From Saprospiraceae bacterium (GTDB taxonomy: Bacteria; Bacteroidota; Bacteroidia; Chitinophagales; Saprospiraceae): 64,000 nt of DNA. Where the stretch lies: the NCBI GenBank assembly GCA_022844565.1, contig JALHLK010000005.1, positions 62,001 to 126,000 on the forward strand, read 5' to 3'. Below are positions 45,449-54,575 of the stretch, piece after piece. Within the stretch, counting starts at the first letter, position 1. Each line of letters opens with the position of its first letter. The notes under the pieces are model-generated. The model worked only from the letters and a program-made list of their open reading frames with translations, ran no database searches and was not told the origin of the DNA. Made by a program: the position numbers and the translations under genes.

Positions 45449-47254
45449 TTACCCAATCTTTACCTCAAAATACCTCACAATCTTCTCCGCCAATACCTTT
45501 CCAACCACCTCCTCAATTTCCTCTAAAGTCTTGGATTGTAACTGAACCACAGACCCAAATTGCTTAAGGAGTTTTTCTGAAGTTTTCTCGCCTATACCGA
45601 CGATATCCGTGAGCTCGGTCTTGAGGAATGATTTTGATCGTTGGTCGCGATGAAAGGTAATAGCGAATCTGTGAGCTTCGTTTCGGCATTGTTGGATGAG
45701 TTTTAAGGATTCGCTTTTTTTATTGATATACAGTGGTATAGAGTCTAAAGGGAAGAAAATTTCTTCGAGTTTTTTAGCGATACCTATTACGGTTACTTTA
45801 TTGAGAATTTGAAGTTCTTCGAGGCTTTCTACAGCACTACTCAACTGGCCTTTACCACCATCGATGATGATGAGCTGTGGTAAGCTTTCCCCTTCATCTA
45901 TTAGTCTTTTGTATCTTCGGTATACAATTTCTTTCATAGAGGCGAAGTCATTGGGTCCTTCTACAGTCTTAATTTTGAAGTGCCTATAGTCTTTTTTACT
46001 CGGTTTCGCATTTTTGAATACCACGCAACTGGCCACAGGATTGGTGCCTTGGATGTTACTATTGTCAAAACACTCAATATGCAGTGGGATGGCATCCATA
46101 TGAAGGTCACCTTTGAGCGTACTTAGGATACGCTCGGCTGGGGTTACTTTCTGAAGGTTATTGATTTCTTGACGCTTCTTTTGACTTATGAAGTAATCAA
46201 GATTTTTTTGCGACAATTCTAGAAGTTTCCATTTTTCGCCCCTTTGTGGCACGGTGACTGACATTTCATCAGGCAAGTCAACAGCAAACGGGACTATGAC
46301 TTCAGGTGCAATGCTATTGTAAGTATCTCTTAGTCTTAATATGGCATGAACGAGTAAATCTTCTTGCTCTTCGTCGAGGTTTTTCTCCATTTCGACTGTG
46401 TCGGTATTAATTAAAGCACCATTGATAATTTTCATAAAATTGACATATGCCATTTTTTCATCACTTCGAAAGGTAAAAACATCTACATCTTTAATAGTAG
46501 CAGAAACCACGGTACTTTTAGACTGATAATCATCGAAGTATTCCAATTTCTCCAACATTTCTTGCGCTTTTTCGAATTCCATTCTTTCCGAAAAATTGCT
46601 AATATGGTTCATCAAATAAGCTTTTACTTCTTGAAAATTGCCTTTGAGTATGTTTTTGATTTGGTCAATTTTCTGCATATAGTCTTCATGTAGCTCAAAG
46701 CCTTCACATGCGCCTTTGCAATTTTTTATATGGTATTCTAAGCAGACTTTAAATTTCTTTTTGGAAATGTTTTCATCACTAAGTTGATAGGAACAACTGC
46801 GAAGTGGAAACATCTTCTTCAATAACTCCAATATCAACATTTGCCGATATTTGGACGTATAAGGACCGAAATAAGTTGACCCATCTTTAAACACCCTCCG
46901 AGTAAAAAAAACTCTGGGAAAGCGCTCATTTTTGATAACAATGTAAGAATACGATTTAGCATCTTTTAAGCTTACATTATATCGAGGCTGAAACTTCTTA
47001 ATTAATGTATTTTCAAGCAATAACGCATCATGCTCCGTCTCGACGATGGTAAATTCAATGGACGAAGCGTTTTTAGTAAGTACACGAGATTTATACGGAA
47101 TGAATTTTTTATCCCCAAAATAATTGGATAGGCGACTGCGAAGGTTTTTAGCTTTCCCTACATACAAAATGTGACCATCTGCATCCAAAAATCGGTAAAC
47201 ACCTGGTACCAATGGTATGCTGTCATAGATATTTTTGAAATCTTCAAATGTCAT
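45449..47254 (-). CDS. uvrC: Excinuclease ABC subunit UvrC
   Basis: This 601-residue nucleotide-excision repair nuclease has an N-terminal GIY-YIG domain (LVPGVYRFLDADGHILYVGK). A UvrB-binding UVR segment follows (NFSERMEFEKAQEMLEKLEY), then the UvrC RNase H-like endonuclease domain (IECFDNSNIQGTNPVASCVV and IIDGGKGQLSSAVESLEEL) and a C-terminal helix-hairpin-helix (DIVGIGEKTSEKLLKQFGSV). Together with UvrAB it incises on both sides of a lesion. It ends the minus-strand unit and follows the T9SS protein gene by 18 bp. Assignment is certain. Confidence 0.98.
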   Translation of the reverse strand: MTFEDFKNIYDSIPLVPGVYRFLDADGHILYVGKAKNLRSRLSNYFGDKKFIPYKSRVLTKNASSIEFTIVETEHDALLLENTLIKKFQPRYNVSLKDAKSYSYIVIKNERFPRVFFTRRVFKDGSTYFGPYTSKYRQMLILELLKKMFPLRSCSYQLSDENISKKKFKVCLEYHIKNCKGACEGFELHEDYMQKIDQIKNILKGNFQEVKAYLMNHISNFSERMEFEKAQEMLEKLEYFDDYQSKSTVVSATIKDVDVFTFRSDEKMAYVNFMKIINGALINTDTVEMEKNLDEEQEDLLVHAILRLRDTYNSIAPEVIVPFAVDLPDEMSVTVPQRGEKWKLLELSQKNLDYFISQKKRQEINNLQKVTPAERILSTLKGDLHMDAIPLHIECFDNSNIQGTNPVASCVVFKNAKPSKKDYRHFKIKTVEGPNDFASMKEIVYRRYKRLIDEGESLPQLIIIDGGKGQLSSAVESLEELQILNKVTVIGIAKKLEEIFFPLDSIPLYINKKSESLKLIQQCRNEAHRFAITFHRDQRSKSFLKTELTDIVGIGEKTSEKLLKQFGSVVQLQSKTLEEIEEVVGKVLAEKIVRYFEVKIG

Positions 47255-47272
47255 GTATTTTGACTATATAAG

Positions 47273-48466
47273 CTATCTGATCAATACAAAAGCACCACTA
47301 GAGCGATACTCTTTATTGTCACAAACATAGCGAATATTGTACATATAGCTGCCAGTTGTTGCTTCTTTTCCAGAAATAATTCCATCCCATCTACCAGTTT
47401 TTTCTGGATAGCTTGTAATTCGCCCACCCCATCGGTCTAAGATTTCATAGTGTTTGATCTCATCAATAATAAACGAATTTGAAATACCAATATCATCATT
47501 AAGATTATCGCTATTGGGAGTAAAAGCGCTTGGAAAAAATAATTCGTCGCATCTTTTATTTTCTGGGTCAATTACAAAAATTGTAACTTGGCTAGTGTCG
47601 ATACAGTTATTTGTATTGACCAGCAGTTCATAGGTGGTGGTGGCTTGAGGCATTGCTATTGCATTGTTGATGGTATTTGAATTGGACAACGACCCAGCAG
47701 GTTTCCATATAAATGAATCAAAGCAAGATGCACCTACAATCATAGGTACAGGACTACCTTGTGTGACAGTTGTATCTTGGTTGATGATGGTATTTGGAAA
47801 ATAAAATGAACTGTTTAAATCTACTGGATTAAGGGCTACATTATAAAAATTGAGCTGATCAACATTACCTACCAACTTAGCATCATTTGGACATGGACTT
47901 CCACTTAAAGAAATTAACGCATTCATTCCAGGAATGATTTGTGTGCCAACTTGGGCTATATCTACTGCCTCATTATCAATATACAAGGTATAATTAAGAG
48001 CTTGTCTTACAATGGTAATTCTATTCCAACATTTTCTTTTAATCACACTTCTTAAAGGATTATAAGAACCTGAACTTTGTGATATTTCTAGCAAAATTTC
48101 TTCTGTTTGGGGTAAAAACCTCAAATTGATACTTGAATCTAAGCTGCACTGCGCTTTTACAGATAGTATATCAACTGGCAAAGCTCCTGGACGAATAGCT
48201 ACGTAAAAATCAATTGTAAAGTCATCATAAAATAATTGATTAAGCGAACTTGGAAACCTCACTGTTTGTGACCCATCAAACGTTAAAGACTCGTTTTCAA
48301 GTCCACAGCCACAAATTGGAGTTTTACTTGATTTTGCGGATTCAGTAAATTGAAACTGTTCGCTGAGTCTACAGCCGTCAAAATTATAACTGGCTATAGG
48401 CTCTTTTTGAGAAAATCCTATTGTAGCAAAATGTAAGAGAATAAATATCTTAAAATGGTAACTCAT
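47273..48466 (-). CDS. Secreted protein with LamG-like domain and T9SS type B (gliding motility) C-terminus
   Basis: The frame extends to 48517, but ATG 48466 gives a clean signal peptide (MSYHFKIFILLHFATIGFSQ), so 397 residues are preferred. A concanavalin/LamG-like domain covers about residues 25-220 (SYNFDGCRLSEQF, DFTIDFYVAIRP, NALISLSGSPCPNDAKLVG). The C-terminal region (FFPSAFTPNSDNLNDDIGI, HYEILDRWGGRI, GRWDGIISGKEATTGSYMYN) is the gliding motility-associated C-terminal domain, the type B T9SS sorting signal. It is thus a surface or secreted protein. It lies 18 bp upstream of uvrC on the same strand, an unusual pairing. Binding target unknown. Confidence 0.88.
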   Translation of the reverse strand: MSYHFKIFILLHFATIGFSQKEPIASYNFDGCRLSEQFQFTESAKSSKTPICGCGLENESLTFDGSQTVRFPSSLNQLFYDDFTIDFYVAIRPGALPVDILSVKAQCSLDSSINLRFLPQTEEILLEISQSSGSYNPLRSVIKRKCWNRITIVRQALNYTLYIDNEAVDIAQVGTQIIPGMNALISLSGSPCPNDAKLVGNVDQLNFYNVALNPVDLNSSFYFPNTIINQDTTVTQGSPVPMIVGASCFDSFIWKPAGSLSNSNTINNAIAMPQATTTYELLVNTNNCIDTSQVTIFVIDPENKRCDELFFPSAFTPNSDNLNDDIGISNSFIIDEIKHYEILDRWGGRITSYPEKTGRWDGIISGKEATTGSYMYNIRYVCDNKEYRSSGAFVLIR

Positions 48467-48617
48467 TTCTATCTTTAGTACCTTTATTAAATAATGAATT
48501 GAGGGCATATGAAACACAACAAGTAAAACATGTGTTTTTGATCAAATATTGTAAAACAGTTCTAAAAAATAAATTTTGTAATAGAAATATGATTTTTTGA
48601 ACGATCCTCTAACTAAA

Positions 48618-49733
48618 CTAAATTTCTTCCAAACAAACTGGTGTTTCTTGAGGTATTTGACTCAAAAATTTTAATGTACCATCTTCCAATATAGTGAAAA
48701 GTGTAATGTTGTCCGAGCTTTGATTAGCGGCCAATAAGTATTTACCATTTTTTGTAATCATAAAGTTTCTTGGTATTTTACCTTTAGTTTCATATTGTCC
48801 TATGGAAGTAAGTTTTCCGTCATTAGCAATTTTATAAGCTGCAATGGAATTATGACCACGATTTGCTGTATAAACAAATTGGTAATTAGGATGAAAATGA
48901 ATGTCAGATACCGTATTATCTTCTGTATAACCTTTGGGTAACGTAGAGAGAATATTGATCAATTTAGATCCAGAAGGAGAGAATTCATAAATGCTTATCT
49001 GACTGCTTAATTCACAACTTACCGCTAGGTATTTTCCGTTATTACTCCAGTCGGTATGTCTAGGTCCACAGTGTTTTTCAGTTCGAAAAGATAGTTCGGG
49101 GTGGTATGTGAGTTCATTATTTTGCCATTTAAATATTCTGATTGTATCACATCCTAAATCAGCTGCAGCTATATGTACACCATCTGGATTAAACATAACA
49201 CTGTGCATATGTGAGGCATCTTGTCGTGGATGGTCAGATTTGTCACATTGAAATTGAAACACTTTTGGAAAAATCTGGTCAAGCTCAGGTTTTAATGAAA
49301 AAAATGCTGCTGTACCACCGTTATAATTAGCAACTCCAAAAATATCTCCCTCTTTTGCTATTCCGATATGGCAAGGTGATGTACCATTCGTGACAAATGA
49401 TCTTCCACCAGACATATCCGCATTTAAAATATTTACCCTTCCAAAAGGTGAACGCTCATCTCCATTTATTTCTGATACAGCTAGATAGAAATCACCTGCT
49501 TTTCTTACATAAGCAGGATTTTCAATATTGTCTTTTAATAAGAAACTTGAATCGATCAAGCCATCTGTAAGATTGATTCTCAATTGATAAATTCCTTTGC
49601 CTTTGCCCTTTATCCATCCTAGATCACCTGTATAAGTTCCAACTACGATATCAAGATACTCTTTTTGCTCTTCTTTGCAAGATGTGAAAGCTAACCATAC
49701 TGATAATACCAATAAGAAGTGTGTGAATTTCAT
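48618..49733 (-). CDS. Lipoprotein lactonase-family beta-propeller protein (6-phosphogluconolactonase YbhE-like)
   Basis: This 371-residue protein has a lipobox FTSC (C19) after a hydrophobic start. It shows the lactonase/YbhE seven-bladed propeller pattern (GTYTGDLGWIKGKGKGIYQL, ASHMHSVMFNPDGVHIAAAD, NTVSDIHFHPNYQFVYTANR, then IPRNFMITKNGKYLLAANQS). Family members hydrolyse lactones such as 6-phosphogluconolactone, though as a lipoprotein outside the cytoplasm this one may use another sugar lactone. Promoter candidate at 49753-49760, inside the end of truA. Confidence 0.91.
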   Translation of the reverse strand: MKFTHFLLVLSVWLAFTSCKEEQKEYLDIVVGTYTGDLGWIKGKGKGIYQLRINLTDGLIDSSFLLKDNIENPAYVRKAGDFYLAVSEINGDERSPFGRVNILNADMSGGRSFVTNGTSPCHIGIAKEGDIFGVANYNGGTAAFFSLKPELDQIFPKVFQFQCDKSDHPRQDASHMHSVMFNPDGVHIAAADLGCDTIRIFKWQNNELTYHPELSFRTEKHCGPRHTDWSNNGKYLAVSCELSSQISIYEFSPSGSKLINILSTLPKGYTEDNTVSDIHFHPNYQFVYTANRGHNSIAAYKIANDGKLTSIGQYETKGKIPRNFMITKNGKYLLAANQSSDNITLFTILEDGTLKFLSQIPQETPVCLEEI

Positions 49734-49752
49734 ATATAAAATTTTCTTAATG

Positions 49753-49760
49753 CAAAACTA
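49753..49760 (-). promoter_or_regulatory. Predicted -7 box for the lactonase gene
   Basis: Minus-strand TAGTTTTG fits TAnnTTTG and overlaps the last bases of truA, 20 bp upstream of the lactonase start. Confidence 0.45.
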
Positions 49761-50534
49761 AAAAATAATATCATACGGAGCAGTATCTACATATGGATAT
49801 TTGATATTGAATAAAATTAAGCCTTGGGGAGGCACGATGTAATCCTTTTTCATCCTTGTTTGGGTATCTAAAGCTTCTTTGATCTCGTCTAATCTTACCT
49901 TGCCTGATTCTACATACAAACACGCTCCTACAATCAATCTGATCATACCTCTCAAAAATCGATTTGAGGTAATTAAAAACTCATAAACCCGAGTTTGCTC
50001 ATTATATCTCCATTCTGCTCTACTCAGATGGCAAATATAGGTTTTAGCGCTACTCTTCTCTTTACAAAAAGGATAAAACTCATCATATTCTAACAATAAG
50101 GAAGCTACTTCATTCATCGCTTCTAAATTAAAAGGCTCTCTGATTCTATGGTCCCAAGCAAATTTTCGATCAAAAGGGTTGGGCTCTAATCTTATCCTAT
50201 AAATGTAGGAACGCTCATAGGCATCAAACCTCGTATTGGCACTGTCATGTACTTCAAATACTCTGTGCACCGCTATGCTTTTTGGTAAAATTAGATTTAG
50301 CTTACTATGCACATATGCGGTGTCAACCGGTTCTTTTGTATCAAAATGAAAGAAATATCCACGCGCGTGCACACCTGTATCCGTGCGACCACAACCTAAA
50401 ATCCCAATAGGCTGCCTCAAAAGTTTGCTCATCCAATGTTCTATAACTTCTTGAATGGTCGTGATGGTGTTTAATTGGCGTTGCCAGCCATGAAAATCTG
50501 ACCCATCGTATGAAATCTCTGCAAAATATCTCAT
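49758..50534 (-). CDS. truA: tRNA pseudouridine(38-40) synthase TruA
   Basis: The frame extends to 50555, but ATG 50534 (MRYFAEISYDGSDFHGWQRQ) matches the TruA family start exactly and gives 258 residues. The catalytic aspartate lies in GCGRTDTGVHARGYFFH. It makes pseudouridine at positions 38-40 of the tRNA anticodon arm. The start overlaps the end of the upstream adenosyltransferase gene by 4 bp (50531-50534), so translation is probably coupled. Confidence 0.96.
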   Translation of the reverse strand: MRYFAEISYDGSDFHGWQRQLNTITTIQEVIEHWMSKLLRQPIGILGCGRTDTGVHARGYFFHFDTKEPVDTAYVHSKLNLILPKSIAVHRVFEVHDSANTRFDAYERSYIYRIRLEPNPFDRKFAWDHRIREPFNLEAMNEVASLLLEYDEFYPFCKEKSSAKTYICHLSRAEWRYNEQTRVYEFLITSNRFLRGMIRLIVGACLYVESGKVRLDEIKEALDTQTRMKKDYIVPPQGLILFNIKYPYVDTAPYDIIF

Positions 50535-51067
50535 CTTTCTTCCCTCTTTAGCCAACGGTATTCAGGCTTACCTTCTATGTGACAAATAAAACGGCTCAAT
50601 GTAAAGAAATAATCAGACAATCGATTCAAAAACTGGCCAATCAAACTGTATTTTTCATCCAAATCCCATAATGAACGTTCTGCTCTTCGCGTGATAGAAC
50701 GACAGACATGAGCAAGTGATACCAACCTTGATCCTCCTGGTACTATAAAAACCTTCAGTGGTTCCAACTGATGTGTCATCTCATCAATAGATTGTTCACA
50801 GTCAGTGATCAATTGGTTGATGTATTGCTGGTCTTGCTCGTTTACTTCTTCCATTGCTATCATAGCGCCCAAGTCAAAAAGCACATGTGGCAATTCCAAC
50901 ACAAATGGACTTGCAGTACCGTAATCACTCACCAACAAACCAATAAAACTATTAAGCTCATCAATATTGCCCAAAGCATCAAATACAGGGCTAGATTTAT
51001 TGATGTTTCGCGAATAAAATAAGTCAGACTGACCTTGATCACCACGTTTAGTGTAAATTTTTGACAT
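50531..51067 (-). CDS. PduO-type cob(I)alamin adenosyltransferase
   Basis: This 178-residue enzyme transfers adenosyl from ATP to cob(I)alamin to make coenzyme B12. The start KIYTKRGDQGQSDLFYSRNI and the region DALGNIDELNSFIGL, then SITRRAERSLW, are the family signature. It overlaps truA by 4 bp. Promoter candidate at 51090-51097. B12-dependent enzymes are not present in this window, so the partner is unknown. Confidence 0.94.
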   Translation of the reverse strand: MSKIYTKRGDQGQSDLFYSRNINKSSPVFDALGNIDELNSFIGLLVSDYGTASPFVLELPHVLFDLGAMIAMEEVNEQDQQYINQLITDCEQSIDEMTHQLEPLKVFIVPGGSRLVSLAHVCRSITRRAERSLWDLDEKYSLIGQFLNRLSDYFFTLSRFICHIEGKPEYRWLKREER

Positions 51068-51089
51068 AAAAGTATTTTATAATTGAGGG

Positions 51090-51097
51090 CAAAGGTA
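51090..51097 (-). promoter_or_regulatory. Predicted -7 box for the adenosyltransferase - truA unit
   Basis: Minus-strand TACCTTTG is a good match to TAnnTTTG, 23 bp upstream of the start codon. Confidence 0.55.
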
Positions 51098-51236
51098 TGG
51101 GAAAATGGGGAGTAAATAGTAAATTGTGGTCAATCAATATTTGACTTCAGAAGTAGAAAGTAAATTAGCCCTCTATGCCAAAAAGCTCAAATTCCATTAA
51201 ACCAAAAAACTCATTCTAATTCCTACCACCTAAATC

Positions 51237-51581
51237 CTAAGACCAAGCATTCAGCTCATCCCAATACTCCACAGCTCTCCGCGTGTGAGGCACACAAATA
51301 CTTCCTCCCACTAGATTTGCAATGCTAAAGACTTCAAAGATTTCCTCTGTTGTGACACCGATTTCATGACAAGTACCTAGGTGATATTTGATACAATCAT
51401 CACATCTGAGTACCATCGAAGAGACTAACCCAAGCAATTCTTTGGTTTTGACAGATAATGCACCTTCTTGATACGCTTGATTGTCTAAACTCCAGAATCT
51501 TTTGAGTACTTTATTGTCCTCTGCCATGATTCTTTCATTCATCTTCTCGCGGTATTCATTAAATTCTTGTACTTGGCTCAT
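51237..51581 (-). CDS. Carboxymuconolactone decarboxylase / AhpD-like protein
   Basis: This 114-residue helical protein of the CMD/AhpD family has the redox-type motif CDDCIKYH (CxxCxxxH), which in AhpD relays electrons to peroxiredoxin. The rest (LLGLVSSMVLRCDDCIKYHL, then VTTEEIFEVFSIANLVGGSI) is typical of small stand-alone members. It is divergent from the SelO gene, with both promoters in the 75-bp spacer. Partner and exact role unknown. Confidence 0.92.
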   Translation of the reverse strand: MSQVQEFNEYREKMNERIMAEDNKVLKRFWSLDNQAYQEGALSVKTKELLGLVSSMVLRCDDCIKYHLGTCHEIGVTTEEIFEVFSIANLVGGSICVPHTRRAVEYWDELNAWS

Positions 51582-51600
51582 ATTTTTTATTTTTATGGCA

Positions 51601-51608
51601 CAAAACTA
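51601..51608 (-). promoter_or_regulatory. Predicted -7 box for the AhpD-like gene
   Basis: Minus-strand TAGTTTTG fits TAnnTTTG, 20 bp upstream of the start. Confidence 0.45.
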
Positions 51609-51630
51609 AAAGATAAAAGGAAATGTTATT

Positions 51631-51638
51631 TATGTTTG
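51631..51638 (+). promoter_or_regulatory. Predicted -7 box for the SelO operon
   Basis: TATGTTTG is an exact match. It lies 19 bp upstream of ATG 51657, but downstream of the long start at 51567, and so supports the shorter SelO start. Confidence 0.55.
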
Positions 51639-51656
51639 TCCATAGATATTCATAAA

Positions 51657-53192
51657 ATGTTTGACCAGATAGATAATTCTTTTACAAATTTTTTACCAGC
51701 AGACCCGATTAAAGAAAATTTTGTTCGACAGGTCAAGAATGCATGTTATTCATTCCTAGAACCTACCCCTTGCAGTAATCCTGTACTGATAACTTACAGC
51801 AAAAAATTGGCTATGGAGCTTGAAATATCTGAAGAGAAATGTCTAAGCACAGAATTTACCCAATATTTTGCTGGTAACAAGATTTACCCAAATACCAATC
51901 CATACGCGATGTGCTACGGTGGTCATCAATTTGGTCATTGGGCTGGTCAATTAGGCGATGGAAGAGCTATAAACTTATTTGAAGCTTTAGTCAATGATAA
52001 GCGATATGCTTTTCAATTAAAAGGGGCTGGTAAAACACCATACAGCAGATCAGCAGATGGTTTGGCTGTTTTGAGATCGTCCATTAGGGAGTATTTATGC
52101 AGCGAGGCTATGTATCATCTAGGTATTCCCACCACCCGAGCACTCTCACTGATCACGACGGGAGATCAGGTATGGAGAGATATGCTATATGATGGCAATG
52201 CAGATTATGAGCCTGGTGCTGTTGTAACGAGAGTAGCTCCTTCATTCATCCGGTTTGGAAATTTCCAAATATTAGCAGCTCAGAATGACGAAACTAATCT
52301 TCAAAAATTAGCCGATTATACCATTACCCATTTCTTTCCATCTTTAGATAAAAATGACTATTTGGGCTTACTTAAAGAAGTAGTACGCTCTACCATGAGT
52401 CTTATTGTGGAGTGGGAACGAGTAGGATTTGTACACGGTGTAATGAATACAGACAATATGAGTATCCTTGGTTTGACCATTGATTTCGGCCCGTATGGTT
52501 GGATAGATAATTTTGATCCTAATTGGACCCCAAATACCACTGATCGGCAAGAAAAAAGATATCGATTTGGCAATCAAGCCAATATCGCCTATTGGAATGT
52601 GTATCAATTGGCCAATGCTTTATTTCCCATTATAAAAGATGAGAAAGCCATTGAAAGAATCCTAGATGATGTACCTCAAATGTATTTAAATTTGACTCAA
52701 TCCATGAAGTTTTCAAAGATTGGGCTTCCTGTCTTAGAAAATCAAAATTTAATAACTGATTTAGATAAGCTTTTGTATCAATCTGAGATGGACATGACTC
52801 TATTTTATAGAAATTTATCGAATTATACGCACGAGACAAAGGAAAGCCATATTTCGTCTTTAGCCGATATGAGTTATTCATCCCACTTTGAAAAGTACAA
52901 AAATGCTTGGCAAAATTGGTTTCAGGATTATGGTGTTGCGATGGATAATAATTTTGATGCAGATCGAAAAAAGAAAATGAACAACGTGAATCCAAAGTTT
53001 GTGCTAAGAAATTATATAGCTCAAATGGCGATAGATAAAGCATATCAGGGCGATTATTCACTTGTCGAAGAACTTAATGTTGCACTTACCGCCCCCTATG
53101 AAGACAATGAAATTAATGAAAAATGGTTTTGCAAACGCCCAGATTGGGCTAAAACAAAAGTAGGTTGTTCAATGTTATCATGCAGTTCTTAA
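51657..53192 (+). CDS. SelO/YdiU family protein adenylyltransferase
   Basis: From ATG 51657 (MFDQIDNSFTNFLPADP) the protein has 511 residues. It is a pseudokinase-fold enzyme that transfers AMP to protein hydroxyls (AMPylation) and is linked to redox homeostasis. Motifs: CYGGHQFGHWAGQLGDGRAI, LKGAGKTPYSRSADGLAVLR, HGVMNTDNMSILGLTIDFGP. The C-terminus ends CSMLSCSS; the cysteine third from the end matches the place of selenocysteine in animal SelO. The longer frame from 51567 overlaps the divergent AhpD-like gene and its promoter, so it is rejected. First of three genes with a pterin dehydratase and MsrBA. Confidence 0.94.
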   Translation: MFDQIDNSFTNFLPADPIKENFVRQVKNACYSFLEPTPCSNPVLITYSKKLAMELEISEEKCLSTEFTQYFAGNKIYPNTNPYAMCYGGHQFGHWAGQLGDGRAINLFEALVNDKRYAFQLKGAGKTPYSRSADGLAVLRSSIREYLCSEAMYHLGIPTTRALSLITTGDQVWRDMLYDGNADYEPGAVVTRVAPSFIRFGNFQILAAQNDETNLQKLADYTITHFFPSLDKNDYLGLLKEVVRSTMSLIVEWERVGFVHGVMNTDNMSILGLTIDFGPYGWIDNFDPNWTPNTTDRQEKRYRFGNQANIAYWNVYQLANALFPIIKDEKAIERILDDVPQMYLNLTQSMKFSKIGLPVLENQNLITDLDKLLYQSEMDMTLFYRNLSNYTHETKESHISSLADMSYSSHFEKYKNAWQNWFQDYGVAMDNNFDADRKKKMNNVNPKFVLRNYIAQMAIDKAYQGDYSLVEELNVALTAPYEDNEINEKWFCKRPDWAKTKVGCSMLSCSS

Positions 53193-53231
53193 ATTGAAGT
53201 ACCTTAGTTTTTTTTTTAAAATTGATACAAA

Positions 53232-53510
53232 ATGGAAGTTTATAATGAAGCAGATTATTTAGATAAATTTGCAAATTCCCTTGACGGATGGACATTTGTG
53301 GCTGATGGTATAGAAAAAGTATACAAATTTAAAGATTTTGTAGAAGCTTTTGTGTTTATGACGCGAGTTGCATTTTTGGCCGAAAAGCATGATCACCATC
53401 CTGAATGGTCAAATGTATATAACAAGGTAAATATAAGACTTAATACCCACAGTGCAGGTGGTTTAACGATAAAAGACATTGATTTAGCAACAGCAATTGA
53501 TGCTATATAA
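53232..53510 (+). CDS. 4a-hydroxytetrahydrobiopterin dehydratase
   Basis: This 92-residue PCD/DCoH family protein has the active-site pattern [19 protein letters not shown] and the ending [20 protein letters not shown]. The enzyme dehydrates pterin-4a-carbinolamine to recycle tetrahydrobiopterin. No aromatic amino-acid hydroxylase is in the window; in many bacteria the protein occurs without one and may recycle molybdopterin-related or other pterins. It lies 39 bp after SelO and 25 bp before MsrBA, in the same direction. Confidence 0.95.
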   Translation: MEVYNEADYLDKFANSLDGWTFVADGIEKVYKFKDFVEAFVFMTRVAFLAEKHDHHPEWSNVYNKVNIRLNTHSAGGLTIKDIDLATAIDAI

Positions 53511-53535
53511 TAATAACTAAAAAATTGATTTTGAC

Positions 53536-54507
53536 ATGCTTAAATGGCTAGACGTTTTAAAATTAGCGAGAGATGGGAGTCCAACTCCACTAAATAAAGT
53601 TGTAAAATCTGAGGAGGAGTGGAAGGCTCAACTCACAGAGCAGCAGTATTATGTCACAAGGAAAAAAGGTACCGAAAGGCCTTTTAGTTCAGAGATGTGT
53701 TCGTTGTTTGAGCCCGGTATTTATGCCTGTGTGTGTTGTGGCACAAAACTCTTCGATAGCTTCGAAAAGTTTGAGAGTGGAACAGGATGGCCAAGTTTTA
53801 CCCAACCATTAGAAGAAAATGCCATAGCTTACATCAAGGATAGTTCTTTTGGTATGACAAGGGTTGAGACTTTGTGCAATGTTTGTGATGCTCATTTAGG
53901 CCATGTATTTCAGGATGGACCTCCACCTTCTGGGTTAAGATATTGCATCAATGCTGAAGCGCTCACCAAAGTAAAAGCTACTGAGGAGAAAATTGTACTT
54001 GGTGGAGGGTGTTTTTGGTGCACAGAAGCGTTGTTTCAAGATATAAAAGGTGTAAAAAGCGTTACAAGTGGATACAGTGGAGGACATATTGTCAACCCAA
54101 CCTACAAAGAAGTATGTAGTGAATTGACTGGGCATGCTGAAGTGATAGAAATCACCTATGATCCTACAATTATCTCAATCAGAGATCTAATTTACCTGCA
54201 TTTAATTACCCACGACCCTACCACGCTAAATCGTCAAGGTGCAGATAGAGGCACTCAATATCGCAGTGTAATTTTTTATAAATCTGATGCAGAAAAAGAA
54301 ATAGCCGAAAGCGTAATTGCCGAAGCACAAGAGTTATATCCAGAAAAAATTGTAACGGAAGTTGTACCTTTTAGTGTGTATTACAAGGCAGAAGCTTATC
54401 ATCAAAATTACTTTAATTCGAATCCTGATGCTGGATACTGCTCAATGGTTATTGCTCCAAAGGTCAATAAATTTAGATCAAAATTTTTGGCAATTTTAAA
54501 AGAATAA
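53536..54507 (+). CDS. Bifunctional methionine sulfoxide reductase, MsrB-MsrA order
   Basis: This 323-residue fusion repairs both methionine sulfoxide isomers. The N-terminal MsrB domain (1-145) has zinc cysteines C65/C68 and C114/C117, and catalytic C137 in GLRYCINAEAL. The C-terminal MsrA domain (about 152-323) has C159 in GGGCFWCTEALFQD. The order is MsrB first, the reverse of the common MsrA-MsrB fusion. No signal peptide, so it is cytosolic and complements the lipoprotein MsrB at 41.8 kb. Last gene of the SelO - PCD - MsrBA unit. Confidence 0.96.
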   Translation: MLKWLDVLKLARDGSPTPLNKVVKSEEEWKAQLTEQQYYVTRKKGTERPFSSEMCSLFEPGIYACVCCGTKLFDSFEKFESGTGWPSFTQPLEENAIAYIKDSSFGMTRVETLCNVCDAHLGHVFQDGPPPSGLRYCINAEALTKVKATEEKIVLGGGCFWCTEALFQDIKGVKSVTSGYSGGHIVNPTYKEVCSELTGHAEVIEITYDPTIISIRDLIYLHLITHDPTTLNRQGADRGTQYRSVIFYKSDAEKEIAESVIAEAQELYPEKIVTEVVPFSVYYKAEAYHQNYFNSNPDAGYCSMVIAPKVNKFRSKFLAILKE

Positions 54508-54575
54508 TACTACTGTAAAGCTTTATTTTTCAAGACTCACTTTCTTCATATTTTTCAACTTCCTAATTTGGAAAA

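Noticed and set aside
47032..47045. GCTCCGTC match inside uvrC as a third MITE end
   Set aside because: Only eight bases match, there is no inverted partner nearby, and it lies within a conserved coding region.
52630..53061. 143-codon minus-strand frame
   Set aside because: Antisense to the SelO gene, which is fully supported by motifs.
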